A DNA stretch of 64,000 bases from an uncultured Eggerthellaceae bacterium. Its GTDB lineage: Bacteria; Actinomycetota; Coriobacteriia; Coriobacteriales; Eggerthellaceae. Both the position numbers and the translations under genes were made by a program. The notes beneath the pieces were generated by a model, which was given only the letters and a program-made list of their open reading frames with translations, was not told the origin of the DNA and made no database searches. The stretch is from NCBI GenBank assembly GCA_958452575.1, contig CAUDUM010000001.1, forward strand, positions 372,001-436,000. Direction: 5' to 3'. Shown here one piece after another: positions 53,527 to 62,865 of the stretch; the first letter of the stretch is position 1, and each line of letters starts with the position of its first letter.

Positions 53527-54030
53527 CTACCCCGCCGCTTCGACGAACATTTTATGGGCACCGCAGTGGCCCTGACTGACCGCGGGAATGTGCTGGCAGG
53601 TGATCGCGGCGGACACAGCTGGATGCTTGATGCCCTGCTCGAAGAGTTCCTCGAGGGTGATCGATGAAAAGTAGGCGTTGAGCAGGCGATCAGCACCCTG
53701 CCAGACTTTGTTGTAGTCACAGCCCGGCTGGCGCTCGCAGCTCGATGGATCCAAAACGCAAGCGGAGATGCTCACCGGGCCTTGGATGGATTCCAACACG
53801 TCGAGCATCGTGGTCGAAGCGGGGTCGCAGTTGAGCACCAGTCCGCCACGTGCACCGCGGACCGTTTTGATGAGACCGCTTTTGACGAGATCGTGCTGGA
53901 TGCTGCGCGCAAAAGCGTACGGTATACCCTGTTGGTCGGCGATCTCCGACACCGACATGTAGGCTTCGCCATTTCGATAAGCCGCCTGCAGAATGCGGCA
54001 CGCGTAATCGCAACGACGCGTCACGTCCAT
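53527..54030 (-). CDS. Rrf2-family transcription regulator with three cysteines
   Basis: A 167-aa winged-helix regulator. The N-terminus (MDVTRRCDYACRILQAAY) and the wing TVRGARGGLVL are typical of the family. Cysteines C91, C98 and C104 match the spacing that binds an iron-sulfur cluster in IscR-like proteins, so it probably senses iron-sulfur status, oxygen or nitric oxide. It lies between a P-loop-less AAA-like gene (7 bp upstream) and the glycosylase gene, all in the same direction. Targets are not known. Confidence 0.85.
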   Translation of the reverse strand: MDVTRRCDYACRILQAAYRNGEAYMSVSEIADQQGIPYAFARSIQHDLVKSGLIKTVRGARGGLVLNCDPASTTMLDVLESIQGPVSISACVLDPSSCERQPGCDYNKVWQGADRLLNAYFSSITLEELFEQGIKHPAVSAAITCQHIPAVSQGHCGAHKMFVEAAG

Positions 54031-54037
54031 AGCAATC

Positions 54038-55738
54038 CTACCCTTTCAGCAAATCATCGATGCTGCCATCGAGCCCGCGGCCGAACTCGCGCACCACGGC
54101 GTTTTCGAGCGCCTTATATTCCTTGGAGTCGAGCGGCTGGTAGGCAGCAAGTTTTTCAAACAGATTGTCGCTGGTCACCGGCACGTAGTTGCGGTGCATC
54201 AGGCTGACCTTGTAGGCGTCCTCGATCGCCTCGCGCGCGGCCATGTACATGTCGTAGCGCGGCATTCCCGCAGAGAAATCGACGAGATCGTCAAGATTGT
54301 TCCCGCGCATCGAAGGATGATCGTGCAGGATATCCAGCCAGATAGCACGACGCTCATCTTGATCGGGATAGTCGATATCGACCACGGTCAACGGCTCCAG
54401 CAGATCGTAGAAGAAGCCGTCGATGGCACGGCCGTCGGACGCGGAGGCGATCACGAACACGTCGGGGTTCTCGACAGCCGAGCGAATGAGGTTGATTGCC
54501 TCGCGCGCGCCGCGCGACAACGTCGCGTACATGAATCCGCCGAAATCGTCGCCCGTGTCGACCACGGGCGCTTCCCACAGATCCAAATCCTCGAGCATCA
54601 GGACCCCGGGGCCTTCGAACGCGTTGCGCGACGAGTTAAGCCGGGGATGGTTGTCGGCCTGCGCCATGACGCAGAGGACGGGCGCGCCCTGAAGGTTCTC
54701 CTCCATATGCATGCGGATGGCCGGCAGCCCGATCTCACCGAGCGTCGCTGTCATAAAACGATGCGCGTCCTCGCGTGCGGGCGAGCGGAACAAAAACGAA
54801 TCCGCAGCGGGCATGCGTTCGAGGCCGTGGCGGTAGTTGAGCAGCGTGACCAGGCCCTGGAACTCAGGGTCGTCCTGCATGCCGATGCCGAAATCGCGCA
54901 TGACCTTGATCGTGCGGTCGAATCCGGCAAGGTCTTTGTACGTGATGTTCTCGAGCGAGGAGATGACAGCGCTTTCGTCAGCCTCCCGCGCCATCGTCTG
55001 GGTTTCATCTGACGGTTCGGCTTCGGACGCAGGCTCATCGAGCGCGATGATGGAGGTTGAGCCGTCGGAAGCCGAGGGATCCTCGGGAGTCTCGGAGGAA
55101 CCAGCGGATCCGTCCTCGTCTGCCTGGCTGCCGAAGGGAGCCTGGGGACGATCGTCGGAGGATTCGCTTGCACCCATAACCGCCTGATGCGCGTCCTCGA
55201 CGGAGGTCGCGGCTTCTGTGGCGGGCTTGGGCTCGGGAGCAGGTTCAGCGGGTTTGGCAGCGCGTTTGGAAGCCGTCGAGGAAGGAAGCGTGAGGTGCTC
55301 CACCTTCATCAGGCGCGCTGGTCCCGTCGCCCCCAGGAAATCCTGGGAGATCATGTCGGCCATATCCTGCAGCTCCTCGCGGGAGAGCCCGAATTCCTCG
55401 AGCTTTTCCAGCGCCATGCTCTGAAGTTGGCCCGCGCATACGGCAAGCTCGTTGGGATCCATCAAAGGCTCGAGCTTCTCGAAGATGTACTCTGCAAGCG
55501 AGCGCTCCTTGAGCTTGACGGCAAGCACCCACGCCTTGCGCAGCGCGAAGGCGGCATCCGAGTCGGCTTCGCCGTTCTCGCGCGTTCCCCTTTCGTAGGC
55601 GGCAAGGTACAGGTGAAGCCCCAGCTCCTCATCGCCCGCCGCGCATGCCTTGACGGCACGCCGCATGTAGGCAGCGCACGAGCTGTCGAATTCGTTGTTC
55701 TGGCTTGGTGAGCTGTTGGCATCTTTGTCTTCGAGCAT
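54038..55738 (-). CDS. AAA-like protein without a P-loop
   Basis: A 566-aa protein from the ATG at 55738 (AAAGGAGGTG upstream; the frame is open 50 codons earlier without support). Residues 1-150 are helical, residues 150-280 a Pro/Ser/Glu-rich linker. The C-terminal 280 residues look like an AAA+ core: a Walker B-like VLMLEDLDLW (near 383), a sensor-like VFVIASASDGRAIDGFF, and a lid-like RRAIWLDILHDHPSMRG. Where Walker A is expected the sequence reads SFLFRSPAREDAHRFM, with no GxxGxGK(T/S). It probably cannot hydrolyse ATP conventionally. Function unknown; heads the Rrf2-glycosylase-mntP gene string. Confidence 0.65.
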   Translation of the reverse strand: MLEDKDANSSPSQNNEFDSSCAAYMRRAVKACAAGDEELGLHLYLAAYERGTRENGEADSDAAFALRKAWVLAVKLKERSLAEYIFEKLEPLMDPNELAVCAGQLQSMALEKLEEFGLSREELQDMADMISQDFLGATGPARLMKVEHLTLPSSTASKRAAKPAEPAPEPKPATEAATSVEDAHQAVMGASESSDDRPQAPFGSQADEDGSAGSSETPEDPSASDGSTSIIALDEPASEAEPSDETQTMAREADESAVISSLENITYKDLAGFDRTIKVMRDFGIGMQDDPEFQGLVTLLNYRHGLERMPAADSFLFRSPAREDAHRFMTATLGEIGLPAIRMHMEENLQGAPVLCVMAQADNHPRLNSSRNAFEGPGVLMLEDLDLWEAPVVDTGDDFGGFMYATLSRGAREAINLIRSAVENPDVFVIASASDGRAIDGFFYDLLEPLTVVDIDYPDQDERRAIWLDILHDHPSMRGNNLDDLVDFSAGMPRYDMYMAAREAIEDAYKVSLMHRNYVPVTSDNLFEKLAAYQPLDSKEYKALENAVVREFGRGLDGSIDDLLKG

Positions 55739-55977
55739 GCGCCCACCTCCTTTGTCAATGTCACTCAAAACGCAGGGGGCTGAGAGAATTCGCAGGACCC
55801 CCGATAAATGTACTGTCTCGAATAGCATTTTATCGCACGGACGCAAGCGTCGCGCCTGCGTCCACAAAAATGCACATGTCGGAAACAAGGAAAGCAGGAC
55901 CTCAACGGGCCTTCCGTCAGGGCTTCAGCACGATGGTACGAGCGCGAATACGACCAAGTCGACGTCCCGCCGAACGA

Positions 55978-56721
55978 TCACCAGTCGAGGATCTCCCATC
56001 CCATCCGTCGCGCCGTGCGCGTGAGCGGACGGTCGGGATCGACCGCATGTGCCGTCTTGGCAGCCTTGAGCAGCGTTCGATCGGAATGGTGGTCGCCGTA
56101 GGCATGCGCGATCTCCCAGTTGCCCTCGCCGAAGCGTCCGTCAGCGAACCGCGTCAGGGCGGCAAGCTTCTCCTCGCCTTCGACGGGCAGGCCCTCCACC
56201 TCGCGCGTGTAGGTGCCGTCGTCGTTCACCTTCATACGCGTCGAGATCTGGTATTGGATCGGATGATCCTGCATGCAGCGGATGATGATCGGCTCGAACG
56301 TCGCCGACACGACCACCACCACAACGCCCTCCTCCGTATGCTTGCGCATGGCCTCGTCGGCCTTGGCACGAAACCGCTTGGCGATCTTCTGCTCGTAGAA
56401 GCGGGCAAGATATGCATCGACCTCGGCGACGGGTTTGCCCTCGAACGCCGAGAACACCATGCCGCGCACCCAGCTTTCGTTCTGCGGAAGCCGCAGCTTG
56501 TAACGCAAACCCCACAGCGCGATGCGCAGCGTGATGCGCTTGCCGATCATGCGGCGCCGCGCAAGGTGGCTGACCAGCATAACCGGCGAGTTGCCCTCGA
56601 TGCTTGTGCCGTCGAAATCGAATACGGCAAGGCGCACCTTCCCGCCCTCGGGAGGAGCGGAAGGCGCGGTCTCGCATTGCTCGATGCGCGGGGTATGGGC
56701 TGTATCGCGCTCGGAAAGCAT
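55978..56721 (-). CDS. HAD-superfamily (subfamily IB) phosphatase
   Basis: A 247-aa hydrolase related to phosphoserine phosphatase. The nucleophile motif VFDFDGTSIEG is near residue 35, VVVVVSATFEP is motif II, and HAYGDHHSDRTLL is the metal-binding motif III/IV. About 30 polar residues precede the fold; the start at the ATG 56721 is weakly supported, and a GTG close to the fold (56637) is also possible. Substrate unknown. It lies alone, downstream of and on the same strand as the ABC exporter genes' far end. Confidence 0.8.
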   Translation of the reverse strand: MLSERDTAHTPRIEQCETAPSAPPEGGKVRLAVFDFDGTSIEGNSPVMLVSHLARRRMIGKRITLRIALWGLRYKLRLPQNESWVRGMVFSAFEGKPVAEVDAYLARFYEQKIAKRFRAKADEAMRKHTEEGVVVVVVSATFEPIIIRCMQDHPIQYQISTRMKVNDDGTYTREVEGLPVEGEEKLAALTRFADGRFGEGNWEIAHAYGDHHSDRTLLKAAKTAHAVDPDRPLTRTARRMGWEILDW

Positions 56722-56808
56722 CAAACCAGCAACTCGCTTTCATCTGTTGATTGGCCTTGGCAATTATAGCATCATACCCCGCGCCGTCGCCGCAATGCTC
56801 AGCGCAGG

Positions 56809-58866
56809 CTAATCCTCGTCTCCGAGCTGGCCTTCCTTTGCAAACTGCGACGTGTACAGGTCGGCGTAGAATCCGCCTGCGGACAGCAGTTCGTCATGGG
56901 TCCCCTGCTCGACGATATCGCCATCGCGGATCACAAGGATCAGGTCGGCATTGCGGATGGTCGACAGACGGTGCGCGATGACGAACGAGGTGCGGCCCGC
57001 CATCAGATTGTCCATCGCCTTTTGGATGCGCTCCTCGGTGCGGGTGTCGACGCTGGAGGTGGCCTCGTCGAGGATCAGCATACGCCGATCGGCCAGGATC
57101 GCGCGCGCTATCGTGAGCAGCTGCCGCTGTCCCTGGCTGATGTTGCTGGCGTCCTCGTTGATCTCGGTGTCGTACCCATGCGGCAGCGTCGTGATGAAAT
57201 GATGGGCGTAGGCCGCCTTGGCCGCAGCCTCCACCTCTTCATCGGTGGCATCGAGCTTGCCGTAGCGGATGTTCTCGCGCACGGTGCCCTTGAACAGCCA
57301 GGTGTCCTGAAGCACCATCGCGAACATGCTGCGCAGATCGTTGCGCTCGAACTCGCGCACGTCGTGGCCTCCGATGCGGATTGCGCCTCCGTCGACATCG
57401 TAGAACCGCATCAGCAGCTTGACCATCGTCGTCTTGCCCGCGCCGGTCGGCCCGACCAATGCGACCGTCTGGCCCTCGCGCACTTCCGCCGAAAAGTCGT
57501 GGATGATCGTCTTGCCCTCTTCGTAGCCAAACGCCACGTGATCGAACTCAACATCGCAAGAGACGTCGGCGGACTTGGCGCTGGGCTGCTCGACCTCCAC
57601 CTCGGGCGCGTCCAAAAACTCGAAGACACGCTCGGCGGATGCCGCCATCTGCTGCAGGATATTGGACACCTGCGCCAGCTGGGTGATCGGCTGGGTGAAG
57701 TTCTTGACGTACTGTATGAACGCCTGGATGTCGCCGACGGTGATGATGCCCTGCACGGCGAAGAAGCTGCCCAGGATGGCCACCGCGACGTATCCGGCGT
57801 TGCTGACGAAGTTCATGACCGGCTGCATCAGGCCCGAGAGGAACTGCGACCTCCACGCGCTCTCGAAAAGGCGGTTGTTGGTTTTGGAGAATTGACCGAC
57901 GATGCGCCGCTCCTGGCAGAACGCCTTGACGACCGCGTGCCCCGAGAACGTCTCCTCCACCTGGCCGTTGATGAGGCCGAGCGATTCCTGTTGCTGTCGG
58001 AAGTAGCGCTGGGATCTCGACACGATGATTTTGACCAAGATCGCCGCCACCGGAACGATGAACAACGTCACCAGCGCCATGACGGGATTGATGGAGACCA
58101 TCATGATGAGCACGCCGACGATCATCGTGGTGCTGGTGATCAGCTGCGTGACGCCTTGGTTGAAGCTTTGGCCAAGCGTGTCGATGTCGTTGGTGATGCG
58201 CGAAAGCGTATCGCCGACCGACGTGCGCTCGAAGTACCCCATGGGCATCCGGTCGATCTTGGCTGCGATGTCGGCGCGCATCTGGTAGCACGTACGCTGC
58301 GACACCGACGACATCATCCAGCCTTGGATGAACGAGCATGCGGCGCTCACCAGGTACAGCGTGAGCGTTGCCACAAGGATGCCCGCGACGGCGTCGTAGT
58401 CGATGCCGCCTGTGCCCGCGATTTTGGCGGCGATGCCGTTGAACAGCTTGGTGGTCGCCTGAGAAAGCACCTTGGGGCCGACGATGTTGAAGATCGTCGA
58501 TCCGATCGCGAACAAGAACACGACGGCAAGCGCCACCTTGAAACGCCCCATGAAGCGGATCATACGGCGCATCGTCCCCTTGAAATCCTTCGCTTTGGCG
58601 CCGGGCATCATGCGTCCGTGATGGCCGCCGCCCGGACCGCGGCGACGGCGCGGCTGCGAGCTGCTGGCAGCCGCGGCGACCTGTTCCATGGCAAAGGCGG
58701 ACGCCTCGCGGCGCGCGGCGCGTTCCTCGGAGGTGGTGCCAGGCGTGCCGAAGGGGGCAAGCTTCTGCGAACCGGAAGGCGCGTCGCCGGTGGCGATATC
58801 CGCGCCGACGGCATGCTTGCGATGGGCGCGCTCGCCCGCCGCCCTCATCTTACCAATGGCGCTCAT
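56809..58866 (-). CDS. ABC exporter half-transporter, second subunit
   Basis: A 685-aa fusion of a six-helix exporter domain and an ATPase domain. An unusual 100-residue cytoplasmic N-terminus rich in Arg/Gly (QPRRRRGPGGGHHGRM) precedes the first helix. The ATPase has Walker A GPTGAGKTT, signature ISQGQRQ, Walker B MLILDEATSS with the catalytic glutamate, and the switch histidine in IAHRLST. With the upstream gene (4-bp ATGA overlap) it forms a heterodimer of the TM287/288 or MdlAB type. It likely exports drugs, lipids or peptides under MarR control. Confidence 0.9.
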   Translation of the reverse strand: MSAIGKMRAAGERAHRKHAVGADIATGDAPSGSQKLAPFGTPGTTSEERAARREASAFAMEQVAAAASSSQPRRRRGPGGGHHGRMMPGAKAKDFKGTMRRMIRFMGRFKVALAVVFLFAIGSTIFNIVGPKVLSQATTKLFNGIAAKIAGTGGIDYDAVAGILVATLTLYLVSAACSFIQGWMMSSVSQRTCYQMRADIAAKIDRMPMGYFERTSVGDTLSRITNDIDTLGQSFNQGVTQLITSTTMIVGVLIMMVSINPVMALVTLFIVPVAAILVKIIVSRSQRYFRQQQESLGLINGQVEETFSGHAVVKAFCQERRIVGQFSKTNNRLFESAWRSQFLSGLMQPVMNFVSNAGYVAVAILGSFFAVQGIITVGDIQAFIQYVKNFTQPITQLAQVSNILQQMAASAERVFEFLDAPEVEVEQPSAKSADVSCDVEFDHVAFGYEEGKTIIHDFSAEVREGQTVALVGPTGAGKTTMVKLLMRFYDVDGGAIRIGGHDVREFERNDLRSMFAMVLQDTWLFKGTVRENIRYGKLDATDEEVEAAAKAAYAHHFITTLPHGYDTEINEDASNISQGQRQLLTIARAILADRRMLILDEATSSVDTRTEERIQKAMDNLMAGRTSFVIAHRLSTIRNADLILVIRDGDIVEQGTHDELLSAGGFYADLYTSQFAKEGQLGDED

Positions 58867-61028
58867 GCGGCATCACCTCCCTTCAGCTCCTCTTCCGAGA
58901 GCTGCGAATACGCGATCTCCCTGTACTCCTCGCACGACTCCATCAACTCGGCGTGCGTGCCCTTGCCGACCATGCGGCCCTCCTCCAAAACGATGATCTG
59001 GTCGGCATCCATCACCGTTGAGATGCGCTGGGCGACGATGACGAGCGTGCGGTCGCCCAGGTTCTGGCGCAACGCCAGGCGCAGGTTGGAATCGGTCTTG
59101 TAATCAAGCGCCGAAAAGCTGTCGTCGAACACCAGCACCCTCGATTCGGCGGCGATGGCGCGGGCGATGCACAGGCGCTGACGCTGACCTCCCGAGACGT
59201 TGGTGCCGCCTTGAGTGATCGAGCTTTCGAACCCATCGGGCTTCTCGTCGATGAAGTCGCTCGACTGCGCGATGCGAGCGGCCTCCCGAACACGTTCGTC
59301 AGGCATGCCGGCATCCGCATAGGCGATATTGGAGTCGATGGTTCCCGAGAAAAGAAACGCCTTTTGGGGGACGTAGCCCACCGTGCCGCGCAACTTCTCC
59401 TGCGACAGCTCGCGCACGTCGATGCCGTCGATTTTGACCGATCCGCTCGTCACGTCGTAAAAGCGCTCGATGAGCTTGATGACGGTCGATTTGCCCGACC
59501 CGGTCGATCCGACGATCGCGCACACGGTGCCGGGCTCGGCGGTGAAGCTGACATGCTGCAGCACCGGTTCGGGAGCGCCGTCGCCGTCCTCATCCTCGTA
59601 TCCGAACGCGACGTCGTCGAACTCGACGCGCGCACCCCCTTTGCAAGGAAGCTCGGCGTCGCGCGGATTGAGCGGATCGTTGATGCTGGGGGCGGTGCCC
59701 AGCACCTCGTTCACACGCTGAGCCGCCACATCGGCACGAGGGAGCATGATCGATATCATGCCGATGATCAAAAACGAGGCGATGATCGTCATCGAGTAGG
59801 AGATGAACGCGATCATGTCGCCGGTCTGAATGGTTCCGTTGTCGATGTAGGAGCCGCCGATCCAGATGATCAGAACGCTGACGCCGTTCATGATGAGCAT
59901 CATCGAGGGCATCATGAACGTCATGACGCGGTTGGTGAACAATTGCGTGCGATAGAGCATGCGGCTTGCGTCATCGAAACGATCCTGTTCGTAGCTCTGG
60001 CGGTCGAACGCGCGGATGACCGGCAGACCGGTGAGCATCTCGCGTGCAACCAGGTTCACGCGGTCGATGAGCTTCTGCATGATCCGGAACTTGGGCATCG
60101 CGAACACCATCAGCACGCCCACGACGACGAACAGGCACACCACCGCCAACACGATGATCCAGCTCATCGCGGCATTGGTGGTGGACACCATGATGACGCC
60201 GCCGATCGCCAGGATAGGGGCGTAGAGCACCATGCGCAGAAGCATCACGATGACCATCTGAATTTGCTGGATGTCGTTGGTGCCGCGCGTGATCAGAGAG
60301 GCCGCCGAGAAGCTTTGAACCTCGCGATCGGAGAATGCAACCACACGTTCGAACAGCCGCTGGCGAAGCGAACGGCCGACGCCCGCCGCCGTGCGCGACG
60401 CCATGAAGCCCACGCCCACCGCAGCGAGCATGCCCACCGCCGTCAATCCCAGCATCAGCGCGCCGACGCGCAGCAGATAGCCCATCTGCATCGAAGTGAC
60501 ATCGTAGCCGATCGCCTGGTACTCGGCCTTGGCTGCCTCGATCGCCTGCTGGGACAGCAGCGCCTCGGTCCCCTCGCCCATCTGCGCGCGGAATTGCGCG
60601 AGCTGCTCCTGGATCTGGTCCTTGGACACCACGCCCGCGTCATATGCGGCGCGGATCCGATCCAAATCGAACCCCATCTGCTCGGCGTAGTGGACGGCGA
60701 CGAGCGGGAACTCCACGATGCCGTCGAGCTTATCCAGATCCTCACGCGCCGCCTCATCGAGGTAATACAGCCCGTCATCGCCCAATGCATATGCATTTCG
60801 CAATGAGGATTCGTCTTCGTCGGTGCTCAGTGCGCAGAGGGCGTCAAACGTCTCGGCGCTCATGGCGTCCATCGCGGCATGCTCGATACCGGATTGCTGG
60901 ATACCCACATCGACAATGTTGGAGGTGTAGTGCGGAAGCGAAAGGTCAGTGGCCGCCTGTACGATCAGCAAAACGATGATGATCGCGACCGCGCCAAGGG
61001 AATGTTTCAAATACGAGATTATGCGCAT
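58863..61028 (-). CDS. ABC exporter half-transporter, first subunit with degenerate catalytic site
   Basis: A 721-aa half-transporter. Between helix 1 and helix 2 there is an unusually large extracytoplasmic insert (about residues 40-165, helical, acidic). The ATPase has Walker A GSTGSGKST and signature VSGGQRQR, but the Walker B ends LVFDDSFS, with aspartate for the catalytic glutamate, and the switch histidine is glutamine (VAQRIST). This is the degenerate-site half of an asymmetric heterodimer; its partner at 56809 has the intact residues. Its start overlaps the MarR gene end by ten bases, so regulator and exporter form one operon. Confidence 0.9.
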   Translation of the reverse strand: MRIISYLKHSLGAVAIIIVLLIVQAATDLSLPHYTSNIVDVGIQQSGIEHAAMDAMSAETFDALCALSTDEDESSLRNAYALGDDGLYYLDEAAREDLDKLDGIVEFPLVAVHYAEQMGFDLDRIRAAYDAGVVSKDQIQEQLAQFRAQMGEGTEALLSQQAIEAAKAEYQAIGYDVTSMQMGYLLRVGALMLGLTAVGMLAAVGVGFMASRTAAGVGRSLRQRLFERVVAFSDREVQSFSAASLITRGTNDIQQIQMVIVMLLRMVLYAPILAIGGVIMVSTTNAAMSWIIVLAVVCLFVVVGVLMVFAMPKFRIMQKLIDRVNLVAREMLTGLPVIRAFDRQSYEQDRFDDASRMLYRTQLFTNRVMTFMMPSMMLIMNGVSVLIIWIGGSYIDNGTIQTGDMIAFISYSMTIIASFLIIGMISIMLPRADVAAQRVNEVLGTAPSINDPLNPRDAELPCKGGARVEFDDVAFGYEDEDGDGAPEPVLQHVSFTAEPGTVCAIVGSTGSGKSTVIKLIERFYDVTSGSVKIDGIDVRELSQEKLRGTVGYVPQKAFLFSGTIDSNIAYADAGMPDERVREAARIAQSSDFIDEKPDGFESSITQGGTNVSGGQRQRLCIARAIAAESRVLVFDDSFSALDYKTDSNLRLALRQNLGDRTLVIVAQRISTVMDADQIIVLEEGRMVGKGTHAELMESCEEYREIAYSQLSEEELKGGDAA

Positions 61029-61510
61029 GGCGGGACATCCTCCCCACCGCGCTCCGCGGCATCGCGCTTCTCCTCGAAAAACGCGTTCATCCGGCAGATA
61101 ACGCGGTTGAGGTCGGCTGCGTCGTCATCCCCTAGATAGGAGAAAAGCTCCCGAAGATAGGCATCCCGCATACGCTCGCCCTGCTTGGCCAGCTGTATGC
61201 CCTTTTCAGTGAGCTGCAAATCGATACCGCGCGAATCCTCGCCGAAGCGCTCGCGGACAACGTAGCCCTTGGCTTCGAGCGACTTGAGCATCTGCGAAAG
61301 CGCGCTCGGGGTCATATTGGCCATATGCGCCACCATACGCGGCCTCACGTGCTTGGCGTGACGTCGTGCATGCGCGATCGTTATCAGGACGCCCGATTCG
61401 CCGGTAGTGAGATCCCCGAGAGGGACGGCAAGGGTGTGGCGCCCGCGCCTGAAATTGACGAACAAATCGTGTATCACGCTTTTAAAGCGTTCATACTCAT
61501 CTTCAGCCAT
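61019..61510 (-). CDS. MarR-family transcription regulator of the ABC exporter
   Basis: A 163-aa winged-helix protein. The recognition region ARPRMVAHMANMTPSALSQM-like segment (HMANMTPSALSQMLKSLEAK) and the wing YVVRERFGEDSRGIDLQLTE are typical. The ATG at 61510 has GAGGAG seven bases upstream. It is the first gene of the operon with the two exporter subunits, and a small palindrome overlaps its promoter (61533-61550), so autorepression released by a ligand is likely. The ligand is unknown. Confidence 0.9.
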   Translation of the reverse strand: MAEDEYERFKSVIHDLFVNFRRGRHTLAVPLGDLTTGESGVLITIAHARRHAKHVRPRMVAHMANMTPSALSQMLKSLEAKGYVVRERFGEDSRGIDLQLTEKGIQLAKQGERMRDAYLRELFSYLGDDDAADLNRVICRMNAFFEEKRDAAERGGEDVPPCA

Positions 61511-61532
61511 AGGCACACTCCTCTCTCATTAG

Positions 61533-61567
61533 TTTAGGAACTAAATTATCAAGATGCTGAATTCTTT
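61533..61567 (-). promoter_or_regulatory. marR-exporter operon promoter with operator
   Basis: On the minus strand GATAAT (61550-61545) has TTGAAA 15 bp upstream. The palindrome TTTAG-gaa-CTAAA (61533-61545) touches the -10 box and the start point. This is the usual layout of an autoregulated MarR operator. Confidence 0.5.
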
Positions 61568-61717
61568 TCAATATGGTTCAACAATTCATCGGATAGGTGA
61601 AACGTAGCTGTTACCGAAACCATGATTGGATAGCTTGCGAGCTTGGCAAGTCCTCATGCCGTCAGCAGCGTCGTTAGCGCGCTGCGATCGGATTTGAAAA
61701 AAGTTTCAAATTGGGGG

Positions 61718-61746
61718 TTGCGCGGGGTTTGGGGTTCCGGTAATAT
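61718..61746 (+). promoter_or_regulatory. Promoter of the tRNA gene
   Basis: TTGCGC (61718-61723), exactly 17 bp, TAATAT (61741-61746). Transcription would start near 61753, about 30 nt before the mature tRNA; the leader contains a GCTGCTT/GAGCAGC hairpin. Confidence 0.55.
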
Positions 61747-61781
61747 ACCCTTCGCTGCTTGAGAGAGCAGCTTGACAACAC

Positions 61782-61858
<77 letters not shown>

Positions 61859-61869
61859 TCAAAACTTCG

Positions 61870-61892
61870 AGGAGCCGATCGGCTCCTTTTTT
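61870..61892 (+). terminator. Rho-independent terminator of tRNA-Asp
   Basis: Self-complementary AGGAGCCGA/TCGGCTCCT (9 bp, 61870-61887) running into a T7 stretch that ends at 61892. Confidence 0.85.
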
Positions 61893-62069
61893 ATTTTCTG
61901 AACTGCACTATCTCTCCCACCTTTAGAATCTTTAATCGTCTTCGACCACTGCAATACACTGCATCCTGGCGATCCATCTTTCACAACCGCTACCCTTTCT
62001 TTATCGTTGACATACGTCATCCACTGTCGCTTTCCGTACAGCAATGCCGAGATTGTCCGACACGCTAGG

Positions 62070-62115
62070 TTGACATAGGAACTCTTCCATCTATACTTAT
62101 GAACAGTTGCTCATA
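62070..62115 (+). promoter_or_regulatory. Promoter and ArsR-type operator of the metal-resistance operon
   Basis: TTGACA (62070-62075), 16 bp, TATACT (62092-62097). Immediately downstream is TATGAACAGTTGCTCATA (62098-62115), an imperfect palindrome that matches the known ArsR/SmtB-family operator pattern ATATGAACA...TCATAT. Repressor bound here would cover the transcription start. Confidence 0.75.
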
Positions 62116-62133
62116 TGTTGAAAGGTCGAACCG

Positions 62134-62505
62134 ATGAATGATGACATCGCATCTCAGCAAAAATGCGAAGCATCCCTTCTACGTGATGCGAATTCGGATT
62201 TCGAATGCATCCCCGAGTGCATGCCTGATGAGGAGCTGCTCTACGAACTCGCGGATCTCTTCAAAGTGTTCGGCGACACGACGCGCATCAAAATCCTTTA
62301 CGCGTTGATGGAACGAGAGATGTGCGTAGCCGATATCGCGGAATTGATCGGCGTCTCGCAAAGCGCGGTATCCCATCAGCTTCGCACGCTCAAGCAGGCG
62401 CGGCTCGTGAAGTTCCAGCGCGATGGCAAAAACGTGATCTACTCGCTTTCCGACGATCACGTCTACACCGTCCTCGCCCAAGGCATGACGCACATCTGCG
62501 AGTAG
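62134..62505 (+). CDS. ArsR/SmtB-family metal-sensing repressor
   Basis: A 123-aa winged-helix repressor. The recognition helix SQSAVSHQLRTLKQARLV is typical. The C-terminal helix carries the complete alpha5 metal site D107-x-H109-x10-H120-xx-E123, which in SmtB, CzrA and related proteins binds zinc (or cobalt). One cysteine (C64) remains at the alpha3 site, and an N-terminal extension has C11, C25 and C29, so cadmium or lead sensing is also possible. AAAGG lies upstream of the ATG, and an operator overlaps its promoter. It controls the HMA protein and P-type ATPase genes that follow. Confidence 0.9.
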   Translation: MNDDIASQQKCEASLLRDANSDFECIPECMPDEELLYELADLFKVFGDTTRIKILYALMEREMCVADIAELIGVSQSAVSHQLRTLKQARLVKFQRDGKNVIYSLSDDHVYTVLAQGMTHICE

Positions 62506-62604
62506 AGCAAGCGCCTGAAGCACCAGCACCGATCACGGAACCACTCCGGCATCACCATCGTATGCCGGGTTCAAACACGATAGTCTCAATTGAAAGGACC
62601 CATC

Positions 62605-62841
62605 ATGCGCAAATCCTTCAAACTCCAAGATCTCGACTGCGCCAATTGCGCCGCCAAGATGGAAGATGCCATCAACAAGATCGACGGCGTCGACAAGGCG
62701 ACGGTGAGCTTCATGACCCAAAAGCTCACGCTTATCACCGACGACTCCCTTACCGCCGATAGCTCCCGCTTCAACGCGATCGTCGACGAAGCGCAGCGAA
62801 TCTGCTCGTGTATCGAGCCGGATTGCGTGATAGTGCGCTAA
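62605..62841 (+). CDS. Stand-alone heavy-metal-associated (HMA) domain protein
   Basis: A 78-aa ferredoxin-like HMA domain with the metal motif DLDCANCAAKME (C12, C15) and a second cysteine group near the C-terminus (ICSCIEPDC). It starts at the ATG 62605 with AAAGGA upstream. The neighbouring ATPase lacks an N-terminal HMA domain, so this small protein probably acts as its separate metal-binding module or chaperone. It lies 99 bp after the arsR gene and 24 bp before the ATPase gene. Confidence 0.85.
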   Translation: MRKSFKLQDLDCANCAAKMEDAINKIDGVDKATVSFMTQKLTLITDDSLTADSSRFNAIVDEAQRICSCIEPDCVIVR

Positions 62842-62865
62842 CGGCCAGCGAAGAAAGGATTTCCC

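Noticed and set aside
56896..60806. Long plus-strand frames opposite both ABC exporter genes
   Set aside because: His/Asp/Arg-rich antisense shadows; the minus strand carries complete ABC motifs.
61859..62044. A 61-codon minus-strand frame behind the tRNA
   Set aside because: It runs into the tRNA terminator, has no ribosome site and resembles nothing recognisable.
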